Positions 15,526 through 26,455 of a DNA stretch of 62,082 bases are shown piece by piece. The DNA lies in assembly GCA_021204025.1 (NCBI GenBank), contig JAJQAC010000081.1, positions 1 through 62,082 of the forward strand. The letters are read 5' to 3'. The position numbers and the translations under genes were made by a program. This DNA is from Clostridiales bacterium (lineage in GTDB: Bacteria; Bacillota; Clostridia; Lachnospirales; Lachnospiraceae). How positions within the stretch are numbered: position 1 is the first letter of the stretch; each line of letters opens with the position of its first letter. A model generated the notes under the pieces. That model was not told the DNA's origin. It worked only from the letters and a program-made list of their open reading frames with translations, and searched no databases.

Positions 15526-18500
15526 ATGAAACGAATAGCCAGAACCGGCAAATGGAGAGATGGCCTGAACCGATACGCACAGAGATTCCGCAGGGAGGGG
15601 CGGAGGCTTTGTTCTGTCTTTTTATGCGCGAGCCTCGTCGCAGGGAACTGTTCCGTGTCTCCGTTTTCCGCATTTGCGGAGGTAGAGAGCGGAGATTATG
15701 ATTATGAATTTGACCGGATGTCGTTAAAAGAGGCATTGAGGACGGCACTTGACGATGGCGAGACTCTCGAAAAGGAGCTGTCATTTGAGGGTCAGTACGC
15801 GGAAGAATACGACGAACTGCTGAAGCCGGACGGAACGCTTTACGAATTGTTTCCGGAGGGAGTGGAAAAAGATACGGATCGGGACAAGGCTCTGGATCTG
15901 CGCATCTTTGCGCGCGTACAGGGCTCGATTCCGATTGAAGAGACTTATGTCTTTGACGGCTCGGAGGAGATCGTCTTTTTGCTGACCAATAAGACGGATC
16001 AGATCCAGACAGCTACGATCTATATCGATGAGATGCAGACAGAGACCATCACGGTGCTGCCTGCAGATTCGATTGCGGTGGATCAGGGACCGTCTGATGG
16101 GGTGGTGAGCGGAGCCCGCGGAAGCGGCTCTGCGTCCGGAAGTGGCTCTGTGTCCGGAAGTGGTTCTGTGACCGGTTCCGGTTCTGCATCCGGAAGTGGC
16201 TCTGCGTCCGGAGTCGCGGACATCATCACGATCGAGGGTACCGTAGATGAGGAAACGTCTGGTACCGGGATCACGCAGGACTCGGAAGTAAGCATACTGG
16301 GTAACGATGCAGACTCGAAAGAAAACGACATTACAGATGATCGGATCGCCGGTGACAGCGATATGACCATCGATGATGATAAAAAAGACAATCAGGAAGA
16401 AGCAGAAGATAGCGGTCATCGCGGAGACGGGATCGAAGATGCAGGCGAGGATAAGGACTCCTTCGACGCCGCAGATGGTACAGAAGATAAAAATTCCGCA
16501 GAGGCCGCGGGAAAAGAAGAGGCCGCGGACGATCAGAACGATGCGGACAGAGCTGAGGATGACAGCAATCCGGATACCGATGACGCTGACAGCGACACTG
16601 CCGATGCCGATAACGACGATAAGAGTGACAGAGGGGAAGCAGACGCCGATGACAGCAGCGACAGTTCCGATACCAATGATGATAACGATGCGGCAGACAA
16701 TTCCGATACTAATGACAACGATGATGCTGACGACAGCAGCAATGACGGCGACAGCTCTGATGATACATCGGGTAGCAGCGACGGCAATGAGGTGGCGTCC
16801 ATCTCGCTCCATCGCACAGCTTTGCTGAGCGCTTCGGTTGCCAGCGCTTCAGATGCAGATAAAAATGCGACGGCAAATACAAATGCGGCCGCAAATACAA
16901 CAACAAACACAAATGCAGCAGCGAATACGACAGGTACAGATAATGATACGGCAAGCCCGTCCGACGCGACGGCGTCTGACGCCGACCGCATGCTTGATGG
17001 TACGCTGTATGAGGCGGTGCGTCTGGATAAGAAAGGCGCGGTTGCCTTTGTTACAACCGGAGCGGACTGCCGGTTTGATGTGATCGTACTGGAAGAGCAG
17101 GAGATGACCTGTGAGTCCGAGAGCGGCGATCAGGAGTATCTGGTTACGGTGAGCGGCTGGCTGCCGCAGGGCGCGACCATCACGGCAGAGCCGGTGGATG
17201 TGGAGATCGCGGATAAGGTAGTCCTGCTGGCGCTGGATATCTCGATCTATGATGATAACGGGGAAGTGTTTGAACCGGCGGATGGGACAATATCGGTGAT
17301 GATTGAATCTCCGGAGATTACCAGCGCTGTAGAAGATGATGAGGATTTTAATGTCTATTATGTCCCGGAGGAAGGTGAACCGGAACTTCAGGACGTCACT
17401 GAGACGAAGGAAGGCAGTGTCGTCTTTGAGGCGGAGCATTTCTCCATATATGTCGTGACATCCGGTGACAGTACAATTGCGAGTGGGACGATTGAAAACA
17501 GTGATGGGACATCAGTTACCTGGGTAGTGTACGAGGGCCTGGATGGGGAGCGTACGCTGGTAATCTCTTCCGATAATGGAGGAGCCATCCCGGATTATAC
17601 ATCAGCGGATAGTGTCCCATGGCGTTATTATATAACAAGCTCAACAATCAATGTAGTAATTGAAGACGGAGTAACTGGGATTGGAAGCTATACGTTTACG
17701 GGAACGGCTGTTCATATATCGAGCCTGGATATTGGTGATACGGTGGAATCGATTTCCAGCTATGCGTTTTTCCAGGCATACCTGCCGGATACGCTGGTGA
17801 TCCCGGATAGTGTAACAACCATAGGATCCAATGCGTTTAATGTCAATGGAGGCATTACCTCCATTACCTTAGGATCGGGTATTAAGACAATCGGGGAAAG
17901 CGCTTTCTGTACTTCCGGTGGATCTTCTTTCGGCACGATTTACCTTCCTGCTTCTGTCACAAGCATCGGCGGAAACGCGTTTAAGAACGCGACTGGCTAC
18001 GACTGGCAGGATGATAGCAGCGTGACAACAGATGAAAATGGATATGAGACAAATGGAACGTTTACCATCGTGGACGGGGTACTGTACAGTGCTGATCTGA
18101 AGACTCTGGTGGATTATCCGGGCATGCGTGAGGATGAGAGTTACCAGATTCTGGATGGAGTAACGACTATTAAGAGCAGTGCGTTATCGTATCTTCTGCA
18201 AACGAAGGAAATCATTGTGCCTTCTTCTGTAACAACGGTGCCATCGTCCAGTATGTTTAGCTTTTCTTCCGGCCTGGAGTCGGTGGTCTTTGAGGATGGG
18301 GCGAACGCGAACTGTACAAATAATATGTTCTTTAACTGTTCCGGATTGATTTCGGTCACGATACCAAATACCGAAGGGACCGTCATGGGAACACAGTATT
18401 TCTGGAATTGTGAAAGCCTGACCAGCATTTCCATCCCGGAGAATGTGACGACGATCCGGAACCTGACGGATGGAAGCCTGTCTTCCCTGCAGGAGGTTTA

Positions 18501-21500
18501 CTATGACGCGGCAAATGCGTCCATCACAGGAACTTATGTGTTCAAGAGTTCCCCGCCTTATTCGCTGACCATTGGCGCGGATGTGGATACGCTTCCTAAG
18601 AATTTTAATTATTTTGTTCAGTATGCCGACAGTATTATCTTCGAGGGACCGAATTTTATCACCGTGACCGATGGTGCGTTTGCGGACGCGTCGGATTCTG
18701 TGCTGAGCGACCTTTCCGGTTATATTTATGTAGATGCATACGGTGCGATCTATCAGATCAATACGGATGATAAAACGGCTACACTGGTTTACGTCCCGGA
18801 TACATATCTGGATGCGGATGGTAATACGCAGGATCTGACGTCGTATACGGTTTTATCTTCTATTATTGACACGGAAAATGGGGAGGATACAGAGTATCAG
18901 GTAATTGCAGTAGCCACAGACGCTTTCCGCAATGCGGCAAATCTGACTGACCTGGCATTTGAAGACGCTTCCTCAATCACTGAAATTGCAGATTACGCCA
19001 TGGCAAATGCCACGAAACTGGCCAGCGTGACAGATGAGAGTTCGGGTACGGTTGCGTATACCGTGGATGATGCTATCGGGCTTTTTACAAATTCCAATAT
19101 TAATGAATGTTATGGGCCTTTCTATAATACTGCGTTGAAGGGCGCTACCGTCAGCGGATCCGCTGACGATATGGATGGAACAAAATCGCTGAGAGTTTAT
19201 GCGGATGATAATAACGATCATGTATATATGGATATCGTGATGAGTGGTGGGGAGTGGAGTTATGTTGACAATGAGGATGCGGGCGGATATTCTCTGATGA
19301 CGGGAGAAGCATTAACTGTTACGGTAACTGCACAGGCTCCGAGTGCCGATAATTCCTATGTCTATCGTGTTTATCTTTCGTATACGGATAGTGACTATAT
19401 CCTGGATTATAATTTAGCAGGGTATAATGCGACCTGGGGAACCACGGATGACCCTAATACGATTTATGTGGATTTTACGGTAACAACAAGTGATACGGTT
19501 AGTTTTACCCTGACGACTTACTATCCAAATGTAACCTCGGACGGCGGCGGCCTGACCGTCTGGGGAGAAGTGCTTAGTTCCACTGATGAGGGGGAGGTAA
19601 AGGAAGCATCATCAGAAAAGCCTGCGGATGGCGGTCAAACCATTCAGGCCTGGTGGGAAACGGAGCCGGACACCTATGGGTTGACAAAAACAAACGGAAA
19701 CCAGGAAGAGGTGAAACTTTATGCGGAGAACGGTGAGATCCGTTTCGCAAGTTCGCTGATTTATGAGATTGAGAGCGCATTGCCTGATGTTACGAATACG
19801 TATGGGCGTGACCTGGCGACCAGCGTGTATTATGAAGATGTCCTGACGCTGCCAGATGGAGTTAAGTGGGATTCTTATGTGTACACAGAGATTGAGGAAG
19901 GAAGAGTTTATTATGCCTCTGGAGTTCTCTATGTATATGATGCTGACGGCAACAGGGTGGAGGTTGCCAAACTTTCCGTTTCAGCTACGGATGTGCTGCT
20001 GACCGGCGCTGGTATCAAAATAAATGATGCAGGCTTTGTCGTTTTGTACTGGTCTGTACGAAATAAGTCGACCGATTCAACTCTGAGTACCCATACGGTA
20101 ACTCTCAGTATTGATCCGGAAGCGACCATCATTACTGATGTTTCCCAATTGACGGATACAACAGCGACTCCGACCATTAACAATGAAGTGAACGCGGTTT
20201 ATCATTACACCTATAGTGGAGATCAGTCCAAGAGTAGTACAGCCACGAAGACAGTGTCACAGGATAAAGGCGCACTTACGTTCAGCAAGTCGGCAACTTC
20301 GGTGAGTTATTTCGGCGAGGATGTGACTTATACTTTGACGATCGCCAATAACACGGCACAGGATTACACAGCAGATGATGCCGGAGTCTATACGGTTGTG
20401 GATACCCTGAGTCAATATACCTATATCAGTGCGGAAAATATGGAGTCTATGTTTGAAAGCGCCTGCATAGAGGGGTATCCGCTAACAATTACAATTAAAA
20501 ATGCAGTGCTGGGAGTCATTGATACCAAAACAGGCGTCGATGGAAGTACGACAGTCAGCCTGAATGCAGGGAACACCTCTTCGGACAGCGAGTCGACGGT
20601 GGACCTGACGATTACTTGCGAGGAATCAGAAGGTTCTTATACTTACAAGGTTTCTTATAAGGATGACAATAGCGAAAATAAAGAAGTGGAAGGAAGTGAT
20701 CTGGCGGCTCTGCTGCAGAATCTGGGTTATGGCGTGACGAATAGTTCACAGTATACCTGTACCTGGACATTGGGAGGCGGAGAAACAGTAACTGGTGGAG
20801 AAGAAACGGTATCTTCTTTCCAGATGAACGCTGGGACAACCCTGACATTTATGATCTTTGCTACCACAAAGAATACCTTCCAGATGCTTAAGGATGATGA
20901 CCGTCAGAACCTGTATGATCTGGCATCAACTTATAAGATAACTAACAGTGCATATATCAATTCGTCGCAGACTGGAAATGTAGAGAGTGCAAGCCTAAAA
21001 AATCCTCTGGGAGTGAAGCGGGAAGCGTATATTGCCAAATCCCTGTACGCAGCGGATGGGACGCGGCTGACTTCGGATCTGTCTGCGGAGGAGGGAGATG
21101 TCCTCGAGTACTGGCTTACCTTCCGCCATACGGGAAGCGGCGAGTATGACGACCTTCCTATGGTAGATGATCTGTATGGGAGCCAGCTTTTGCTGGTGCC
21201 GTACGCGGAAAACAGCAGCAATCCAAGTATTCTGTCTGCTGATAATAAAGTCACTGTGAAGTATGATGGGGATGGTAATCCGGAGTATTATTGTCTCGGC
21301 GAAGGTATCTATATGGATGTTACTGTCGGCATGGATGAAGACGGAAATTATCTGGTTGCGGCGTCTGTTACGGTAGAGAAGATAACAAGTGAGGCAGAAG
21401 CAAACGCTGTGATAGATGGGAAAAGCACGGTGCTCGGCAGCACGGACACCGGCTGGCATACACAGATTAAGTGGTACTATGATCATCTGGATGGCGGTAA

Positions 21501-24500
21501 TTATAGCAGTACGATTAAATATCAGACACTTGTAACGTATGATGAAAATTCCCTGACCTATTCCCTGGGCAATATCGTTTGGATGAATGATCGGACCGGT
21601 TCCCGTATTTATGACACGATCTGGGGAGACGGTTCCCTGATCGATTTTGAAAAGCATATTGTTGTGAATGAAAGTGATACGAATAACTCCAAGCTGGATG
21701 AATATATCAATGAGACGGGCGAACTGGGAACGGATGGCTATGATGACGATGATTACAGTACGGTTCATGCAGGAGAGTTCGTTACCTACGATCTGGTTTT
21801 GTCGGGAAACGCAAACAGTTATTATACCCTGTACGGCAGTGATCTGTGGGATCTTCTGCCTGCGACGTATGATGTGTTCAATTGGGTAAAAGATGACAAT
21901 GTGACCATGAAATATGAGAAGGGTGATAATATTACAATCAGTCGAAATGACCTTTCCTTAACTGAAGATCAGACGGATCTGGATGCGTGGGGTATTACAA
22001 ACAACCGCGGCGGCAATAAAGGCAGCTGGATCTATTGGCCGGCCGATATGACAATTACCTTTGCGGGTGAAGGTCAGCTGATTATTACTGTGACGCTGAA
22101 ATTCCCTGAGAGTGATAGTGACGGGACGTGGAGCAATTACGTGAGTAAAGTTGGGGGGACAAAGCTGGAAAACACCTTGTACGTGCGCAACTTTACGTCA
22201 ACGGTCACTCACGACCTGGTGGAAGAGGCAAGTGTGATTCTGCAGAAAGGTGTCTGGAGCGAAGTGGCGGATTCTAAAAATTCTTACTCATTCAAACCAG
22301 TAGATGTAGATTTAAAATATTTTAATAACCAAGACAGTTTTTATCGCTATGTTGTTTATTATGTGACGCTTTATAACGCTGGGAATACAAGGTTGTATCT
22401 GAGCGAACTGACGGATCACTTACCGGATGGTTTTACTTATGTGAGTCTTGTGGGGAGTGCATCTGATACAGGAACCAGTGAATCGGTAATTGTGCAGGGA
22501 GGAACTTCAAACAGTCTGGTAACCGGGTTGCCAGATGGCACCGTTTATCGCTCTGCGACGATTACCAGGTCAGGCGCAGATTCCAATGGAAATACAGTGA
22601 CCTTTACAGTCGGCGGGTATTCCGGCGATTATGACCTGCTTTATGATACAGAAAAAGGAATGTATTATCTTGGAAAAGGCGATGCAGTGGTCTTTGGGTA
22701 CGTATGTAGAGTGGGTTCCTACAGTGACACGGGTGAGACAGCGACGAATACAATCAGTATGGAGTACTATGACTATCTGGGAGTAGGAGTTTCGCAGATA
22801 CCGGAAAGTGATTCCAGTTACAATGTGACCGGTGCGGATGTGAGTTATGGTAATGATATCTATTATAACTGGACAGACAATGACGGCAGCCGGGATACCG
22901 AGACAGACAGAGATGGAGCGCTGACTTTGTCGTCCACGGTAACGCAGAAACTTGGGGAAATCATACCAGGTGTCTCGAAAGCATTTACGGGATATACGGA
23001 TAGCAGTGGTGCCCTGCACACGAATACGGAGGATATCACTTCCCTGAATGGATACAGCACGGAAACTCTGCACTGGAAAGCGACATTGACGAATGACGGA
23101 AAGAGAGAGATTTCGGATTATACGATAACAGATACCATGCCGGATCCTTATGTTTTCACAGGCGAAGTAAATATGACAATTTATTCAGCTTCAGGGTCGA
23201 AATCATTGGAGGATAGAACACTCTTTACGATTGGAGATCGTTCTGCGGATGATAAAGAGGTAACAGTAACATACTTAATCAGCGGGGGTACATATCAATA
23301 TACATTAACAATTGATGGAAATCCAATTACAACGCATTTTCCAAATCTTGAATCTTCAGGAACGATTACTGTGTCGCTAAAAACGGATACCAGCGGAAAT
23401 GAAGTGCTGACAGTAGAACTGAAGGGAACGTATTTTGCAGTCCCTGAAAATGGTAAGGTTGAATTGACATATTCCTCGGTCAGCCCGGGAGGAAGCGCTC
23501 CTTATGCAACCTATATAAATAAAATAACCTTTGATCCGGACAGTTCCTTTGAATTGAAAGGCGAGGGAACACTTGAGAAGGATGATGATGGGGCAAATGA
23601 CGCCGTAAGTGCTGTTGCATCTGTGATCGTAGCCGGCGCCTACGCGACCAGTTCATCCAAGAGTGTAACAGAATTGGTGAGTACAGTGGATGCAGATACC
23701 GGCGATAGTACTTTAACAGAAACTACTAACTCAGCAAGTTCGGATGTTTCTGATAATAGTATTGTATTGTCGGGCACCGGTAGTATTTTCCGGTATACAC
23801 TTTCGGTGAAGAATCTTACTTCCTATAATATGGCTAAGCTGATCTTGTTTGATAATCTGCCGGAAGTAGGAGACACTTATGCGGTTGGAAATTCTAACCG
23901 TAACAGCAAGTTTACTGTGAAACTGGCTGATGACCCCAATTTTGCCGTATATGTGACAGATTCAACATCTGGGAACGTTACTAAGATTGATAGCAGCAAG
24001 TATGAAATTCAATACAGTAGCGATGGTACTTTTGAAACCAGTGATTACAGTGAAGAAACTGCTGATGGCTGGGCGACGTGGGATGAAGACGTTAGTGCAG
24101 ATAGTGTACGTGCGATTCGCATAATTATAAAGGATAATAGTGATGAAGGATTGATACCGGCTGGTGCAACCGTTACCGTTACCTTTGATGCGGTAGCTTA
24201 TTGTGCGGATGGAAGCAGCTTTGAAGCAGGTTCTGTTGCATGGAACAATTTTGGTTACCATTATACACTGCATAAAGGTGGTGATGTGACGGACGGATTG
24301 ACAGCAATGCCTCTGGCGGTTGGCGTGCAGGTGCCGTCGGCTCCGGAGCTGGAGAAGAAACTGGTTGATCTGGATGGCTATGCTTATACGGTTGATAAAG
24401 ATACTACGTTTACATTTGTGGTCTACGAGGGGGAGGAACTTAAGGATTCGGATGGAAATAGCTATACAACACAAGATGAATTAGAAAACGCATTGAAGGA

Positions 24501-25314
24501 ATTAAATGATGATACGGATGACGGTAATGATAGAGCTTGCAAGTCGGTGACCATGAAGGTAAGCAGTGGCGAGTCTTCTTCGGGTTATTTATCTTTAAGC
24601 GAAACGAACTGGAACGGCTGGACATGGAAAGATGGGGCAACCTATACCATCGTTGAGTTCCTGCCGGATGGGAGTTATGCTTTCAGAGAGTGGAGTGCGA
24701 CGAACAACAGTGCCGGAGATGCGGCAAATGGCAGTTCCTATACCTTTACTTATCATCGCGAAAAGACACTTTATCTCGTCTGTGATAATACCTACCAGTT
24801 GTGGAAACTGAATCTGACCAAGGTAGACGCAGACAGCTATGATGCGGATAGCAAGACCTATAGCAGATTGCTGGAAGGCGCTGTGTTTGCTCTGTATACT
24901 AAGGTCGCTGCTAAAGCAATGACGCAAGATAAGTATGGTAACCTGACACTGACAGATAAACCAGATCCAACTGTGGAAGTTGTTACAGGAAATGATACCG
25001 TTATCTGGTACCTGTACGATGTGCAGACCACAAATATAAGTGGTATCATCGAGTGGACGGATCTGACCGAAGAAACCTATTATCTGGTCGAGGTCAAAGC
25101 GCCGGACGGCTACAATCTGAGCTGGACTTCCCAGGAAGTCAAGCGTAATGCCAATACGGTATCGTTGACCGTGGAGAACACTGCCGGCGTCATCCTTCCG
25201 GAGTCCGGCGGCCCCGGTACCACCCCGTTTAGAATCGCGGGCTTGCTTCTGATGAGCGTATCGGCTTACCTGATTTATGACATTTTAAAACGGCGGAGGA
25301 TTTACGCATCCTAA
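15526..25314 (+). CDS. Giant LPxTG-type surface adhesin, probable pilus-tip protein
   Basis: At 3262 residues this is by far the largest gene. An extended signal peptide ends near AFAEVESG. Residues about 190-230 are Ser-Gly repeats, and about 250-490 are extremely Asp/Ser-rich and probably disordered. About 700-1030 hold BspA-like leucine-rich repeats (for example VIPDSVTTIGSNAF). A long series of beta-sandwich domains with DUF11-like and isopeptide-type features follows. Near 3090-3215 lies a SpaA domain (LNLTKVDAD...LLEGAVFALY, VEVKAPDGYNL). LPESG at 3224-3228 with a membrane segment and KRRR tail ends the protein. It probably mediates adhesion, covalently joined to the pilus or wall by the upstream sortases. 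GCGAGGGGG precedes the ATG; a strong terminator follows. Confidence 0.88.
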   Translation: MKRIARTGKWRDGLNRYAQRFRREGRRLCSVFLCASLVAGNCSVSPFSAFAEVESGDYDYEFDRMSLKEALRTALDDGETLEKELSFEGQYAEEYDELLKPDGTLYELFPEGVEKDTDRDKALDLRIFARVQGSIPIEETYVFDGSEEIVFLLTNKTDQIQTATIYIDEMQTETITVLPADSIAVDQGPSDGVVSGARGSGSASGSGSVSGSGSVTGSGSASGSGSASGVADIITIEGTVDEETSGTGITQDSEVSILGNDADSKENDITDDRIAGDSDMTIDDDKKDNQEEAEDSGHRGDGIEDAGEDKDSFDAADGTEDKNSAEAAGKEEAADDQNDADRAEDDSNPDTDDADSDTADADNDDKSDRGEADADDSSDSSDTNDDNDAADNSDTNDNDDADDSSNDGDSSDDTSGSSDGNEVASISLHRTALLSASVASASDADKNATANTNAAANTTTNTNAAANTTGTDNDTASPSDATASDADRMLDGTLYEAVRLDKKGAVAFVTTGADCRFDVIVLEEQEMTCESESGDQEYLVTVSGWLPQGATITAEPVDVEIADKVVLLALDISIYDDNGEVFEPADGTISVMIESPEITSAVEDDEDFNVYYVPEEGEPELQDVTETKEGSVVFEAEHFSIYVVTSGDSTIASGTIENSDGTSVTWVVYEGLDGERTLVISSDNGGAIPDYTSADSVPWRYYITSSTINVVIEDGVTGIGSYTFTGTAVHISSLDIGDTVESISSYAFFQAYLPDTLVIPDSVTTIGSNAFNVNGGITSITLGSGIKTIGESAFCTSGGSSFGTIYLPASVTSIGGNAFKNATGYDWQDDSSVTTDENGYETNGTFTIVDGVLYSADLKTLVDYPGMREDESYQILDGVTTIKSSALSYLLQTKEIIVPSSVTTVPSSSMFSFSSGLESVVFEDGANANCTNNMFFNCSGLISVTIPNTEGTVMGTQYFWNCESLTSISIPENVTTIRNLTDGSLSSLQEVYYDAANASITGTYVFKSSPPYSLTIGADVDTLPKNFNYFVQYADSIIFEGPNFITVTDGAFADASDSVLSDLSGYIYVDAYGAIYQINTDDKTATLVYVPDTYLDADGNTQDLTSYTVLSSIIDTENGEDTEYQVIAVATDAFRNAANLTDLAFEDASSITEIADYAMANATKLASVTDESSGTVAYTVDDAIGLFTNSNINECYGPFYNTALKGATVSGSADDMDGTKSLRVYADDNNDHVYMDIVMSGGEWSYVDNEDAGGYSLMTGEALTVTVTAQAPSADNSYVYRVYLSYTDSDYILDYNLAGYNATWGTTDDPNTIYVDFTVTTSDTVSFTLTTYYPNVTSDGGGLTVWGEVLSSTDEGEVKEASSEKPADGGQTIQAWWETEPDTYGLTKTNGNQEEVKLYAENGEIRFASSLIYEIESALPDVTNTYGRDLATSVYYEDVLTLPDGVKWDSYVYTEIEEGRVYYASGVLYVYDADGNRVEVAKLSVSATDVLLTGAGIKINDAGFVVLYWSVRNKSTDSTLSTHTVTLSIDPEATIITDVSQLTDTTATPTINNEVNAVYHYTYSGDQSKSSTATKTVSQDKGALTFSKSATSVSYFGEDVTYTLTIANNTAQDYTADDAGVYTVVDTLSQYTYISAENMESMFESACIEGYPLTITIKNAVLGVIDTKTGVDGSTTVSLNAGNTSSDSESTVDLTITCEESEGSYTYKVSYKDDNSENKEVEGSDLAALLQNLGYGVTNSSQYTCTWTLGGGETVTGGEETVSSFQMNAGTTLTFMIFATTKNTFQMLKDDDRQNLYDLASTYKITNSAYINSSQTGNVESASLKNPLGVKREAYIAKSLYAADGTRLTSDLSAEEGDVLEYWLTFRHTGSGEYDDLPMVDDLYGSQLLLVPYAENSSNPSILSADNKVTVKYDGDGNPEYYCLGEGIYMDVTVGMDEDGNYLVAASVTVEKITSEAEANAVIDGKSTVLGSTDTGWHTQIKWYYDHLDGGNYSSTIKYQTLVTYDENSLTYSLGNIVWMNDRTGSRIYDTIWGDGSLIDFEKHIVVNESDTNNSKLDEYINETGELGTDGYDDDDYSTVHAGEFVTYDLVLSGNANSYYTLYGSDLWDLLPATYDVFNWVKDDNVTMKYEKGDNITISRNDLSLTEDQTDLDAWGITNNRGGNKGSWIYWPADMTITFAGEGQLIITVTLKFPESDSDGTWSNYVSKVGGTKLENTLYVRNFTSTVTHDLVEEASVILQKGVWSEVADSKNSYSFKPVDVDLKYFNNQDSFYRYVVYYVTLYNAGNTRLYLSELTDHLPDGFTYVSLVGSASDTGTSESVIVQGGTSNSLVTGLPDGTVYRSATITRSGADSNGNTVTFTVGGYSGDYDLLYDTEKGMYYLGKGDAVVFGYVCRVGSYSDTGETATNTISMEYYDYLGVGVSQIPESDSSYNVTGADVSYGNDIYYNWTDNDGSRDTETDRDGALTLSSTVTQKLGEIIPGVSKAFTGYTDSSGALHTNTEDITSLNGYSTETLHWKATLTNDGKREISDYTITDTMPDPYVFTGEVNMTIYSASGSKSLEDRTLFTIGDRSADDKEVTVTYLISGGTYQYTLTIDGNPITTHFPNLESSGTITVSLKTDTSGNEVLTVELKGTYFAVPENGKVELTYSSVSPGGSAPYATYINKITFDPDSSFELKGEGTLEKDDDGANDAVSAVASVIVAGAYATSSSKSVTELVSTVDADTGDSTLTETTNSASSDVSDNSIVLSGTGSIFRYTLSVKNLTSYNMAKLILFDNLPEVGDTYAVGNSNRNSKFTVKLADDPNFAVYVTDSTSGNVTKIDSSKYEIQYSSDGTFETSDYSEETADGWATWDEDVSADSVRAIRIIIKDNSDEGLIPAGATVTVTFDAVAYCADGSSFEAGSVAWNNFGYHYTLHKGGDVTDGLTAMPLAVGVQVPSAPELEKKLVDLDGYAYTVDKDTTFTFVVYEGEELKDSDGNSYTTQDELENALKELNDDTDDGNDRACKSVTMKVSSGESSSGYLSLSETNWNGWTWKDGATYTIVEFLPDGSYAFREWSATNNSAGDAANGSSYTFTYHREKTLYLVCDNTYQLWKLNLTKVDADSYDADSKTYSRLLEGAVFALYTKVAAKAMTQDKYGNLTLTDKPDPTVEVVTGNDTVIWYLYDVQTTNISGIIEWTDLTEETYYLVEVKAPDGYNLSWTSQEVKRNANTVSLTVENTAGVILPESGGPGTTPFRIAGLLLMSVSAYLIYDILKRRRIYAS

Positions 25315-25322
25315 GCATTGGA

Positions 25323-25356
25323 AAGACCTGTTCCGATTTGGAGCAGGTCTTTTTTT
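25323..25356 (+). terminator. Terminator of the pilus operon
   Basis: AGACCTG and CAGGTCT form the outer stem, with inner TCC/GGA pairs, followed by seven T. Confidence 0.9.
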
Positions 25357-25515
25357 ACGGATTGATTTGAGAATATAGTATCACATGGGAGGTTAGTCAC
25401 CAATACGAATGTAATATGACTATATTTTTATTGAAATCCTGTCGGTCATCATTTATACTTTAAGTTAAGGGTTGCCATATAAGCGATTCCTGCCCTGCCG
25501 GGAAGGAGCTGTTAT

Positions 25516-26030
25516 TTGAAACGGAAGCCATTTATGGAACTGGAACTGAGAGACGCTTTTATGTTTGCAACGGTGATGATGGATCCGGAGATCTGCCGCC
25601 TGACGCTGGAGAGAATCCTGGGCTTTTCGATCCGGGAGATCACCGTCGATACAGAGCATGCATTTACCGTAAACCCGGATTATCGCGGAGTCCGGCTGGA
25701 CGCCAGAGCGGATGATGCGGATGGCACGGCTTTTACGATAGAGATGCAGGTGAGCGATCAACACAACTTGCCGAAGCGTAGCCGCTGCTATCAGAGCCAG
25801 ATAGGGGACGATATATGACGTTTGGAGAATTGTTGGATGAAGAGCGTATCGAGGGACGTTCTGAGGGGCGTATGGAAGGTCAGAATATGTTATTGGCGCT
25901 GATCGGCGCAATGACCGCGGATGGACGAGATACGGAGATTTCTCGTCTGGCTATGGATAGGGCTTTCCGTGAGGAGATGTTTGCCCGGTATCATATTACA
26001 GATCATATCCGTGAAGTTCAAAATGTCTGA
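25516..26030 (+). pseudogene. Rpn/PD-(D/E)XK nuclease-transposase gene with internal deletion
   Basis: The first reading frame (25516-25818, TTG start after AAGGAG) gives the N-terminal part of an Rpn-family protein: LRDAFMFATVMMDPEICRLTLERILG, RLDARADDADGTAFTIEMQV with the D and E-x-Q catalytic residues, and a KRSRCYQSQI segment. It then stops. The second frame (25815-26030) resumes with the family C-terminus (RIEGRSEGRMEGQ). The middle of a normal roughly 270-residue protein is missing, so a deletion has fused the two ends out of frame. An intact relative lies at 29849. Confidence 0.75.
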
Positions 26031-26401
26031 GTTGTCGGGGCGATGCCCCGGCAGCATATCTCCGGCAGGTTCTGTCTGCGGGAATATTCTTAATATCGGT
26101 TTGTTCAAAAATGTCAGGTATTATCACACGAAAAATTAAAATATGGAAATGTCGGGGCAGGAGATATCCTTATGTGGCAAACCCCAGATGTTTGGAAGTT
26201 TTGTAAGCGCCTAAATTTTGGGTGGTTTATGTAATCGATTCACGCCCTTTATAATGATACGAGTAGCATTTTGCTGCTCGTCACAACAATCTGATGTGGT
26301 AGTGGTAAAAATTTACCGCTTCCGACTGGTAGAATCCAGAGGACTATGTTGATTGTAATGGATGGCTTGAAAGCCGCAGAGGAAATTAAGAGTAAAGAAT
26401 A
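26031..26401. other. Gene-free stretch, degraded sequence
   Basis: No supported gene is visible. A short frame near 26353-26405 encoding MDGLKAAEEIKSKEY just before the toxin-antitoxin promoter may be the tail of a lost gene, but it is too short to identify. Confidence 0.4.
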
Positions 26402-26430
26402 TTGACAATGTAAGTATAGTGTCATATAAT
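26402..26430 (+). promoter_or_regulatory. Consensus promoter of the RelB/Fic pair
   Basis: TTGACA (26402-26407), a 17-base spacer and TATAAT (26425-26430) match the sigma-A consensus perfectly. TGACA (26403-26407) and TGTCA (26420-26424) form a dyad overlapping the promoter, a candidate operator for the antitoxin. Confidence 0.8.
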
Positions 26431-26455
26431 ATCTTTGACTAAGGAGGTATGTGAT

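Noticed and set aside
15781-16812. Long antisense frame opposite the Asp-rich adhesin region
   Set aside because: GAT/GAC-rich coding DNA automatically gives open Ile/Val-rich frames on the other strand; no ribosome site or domain is present.
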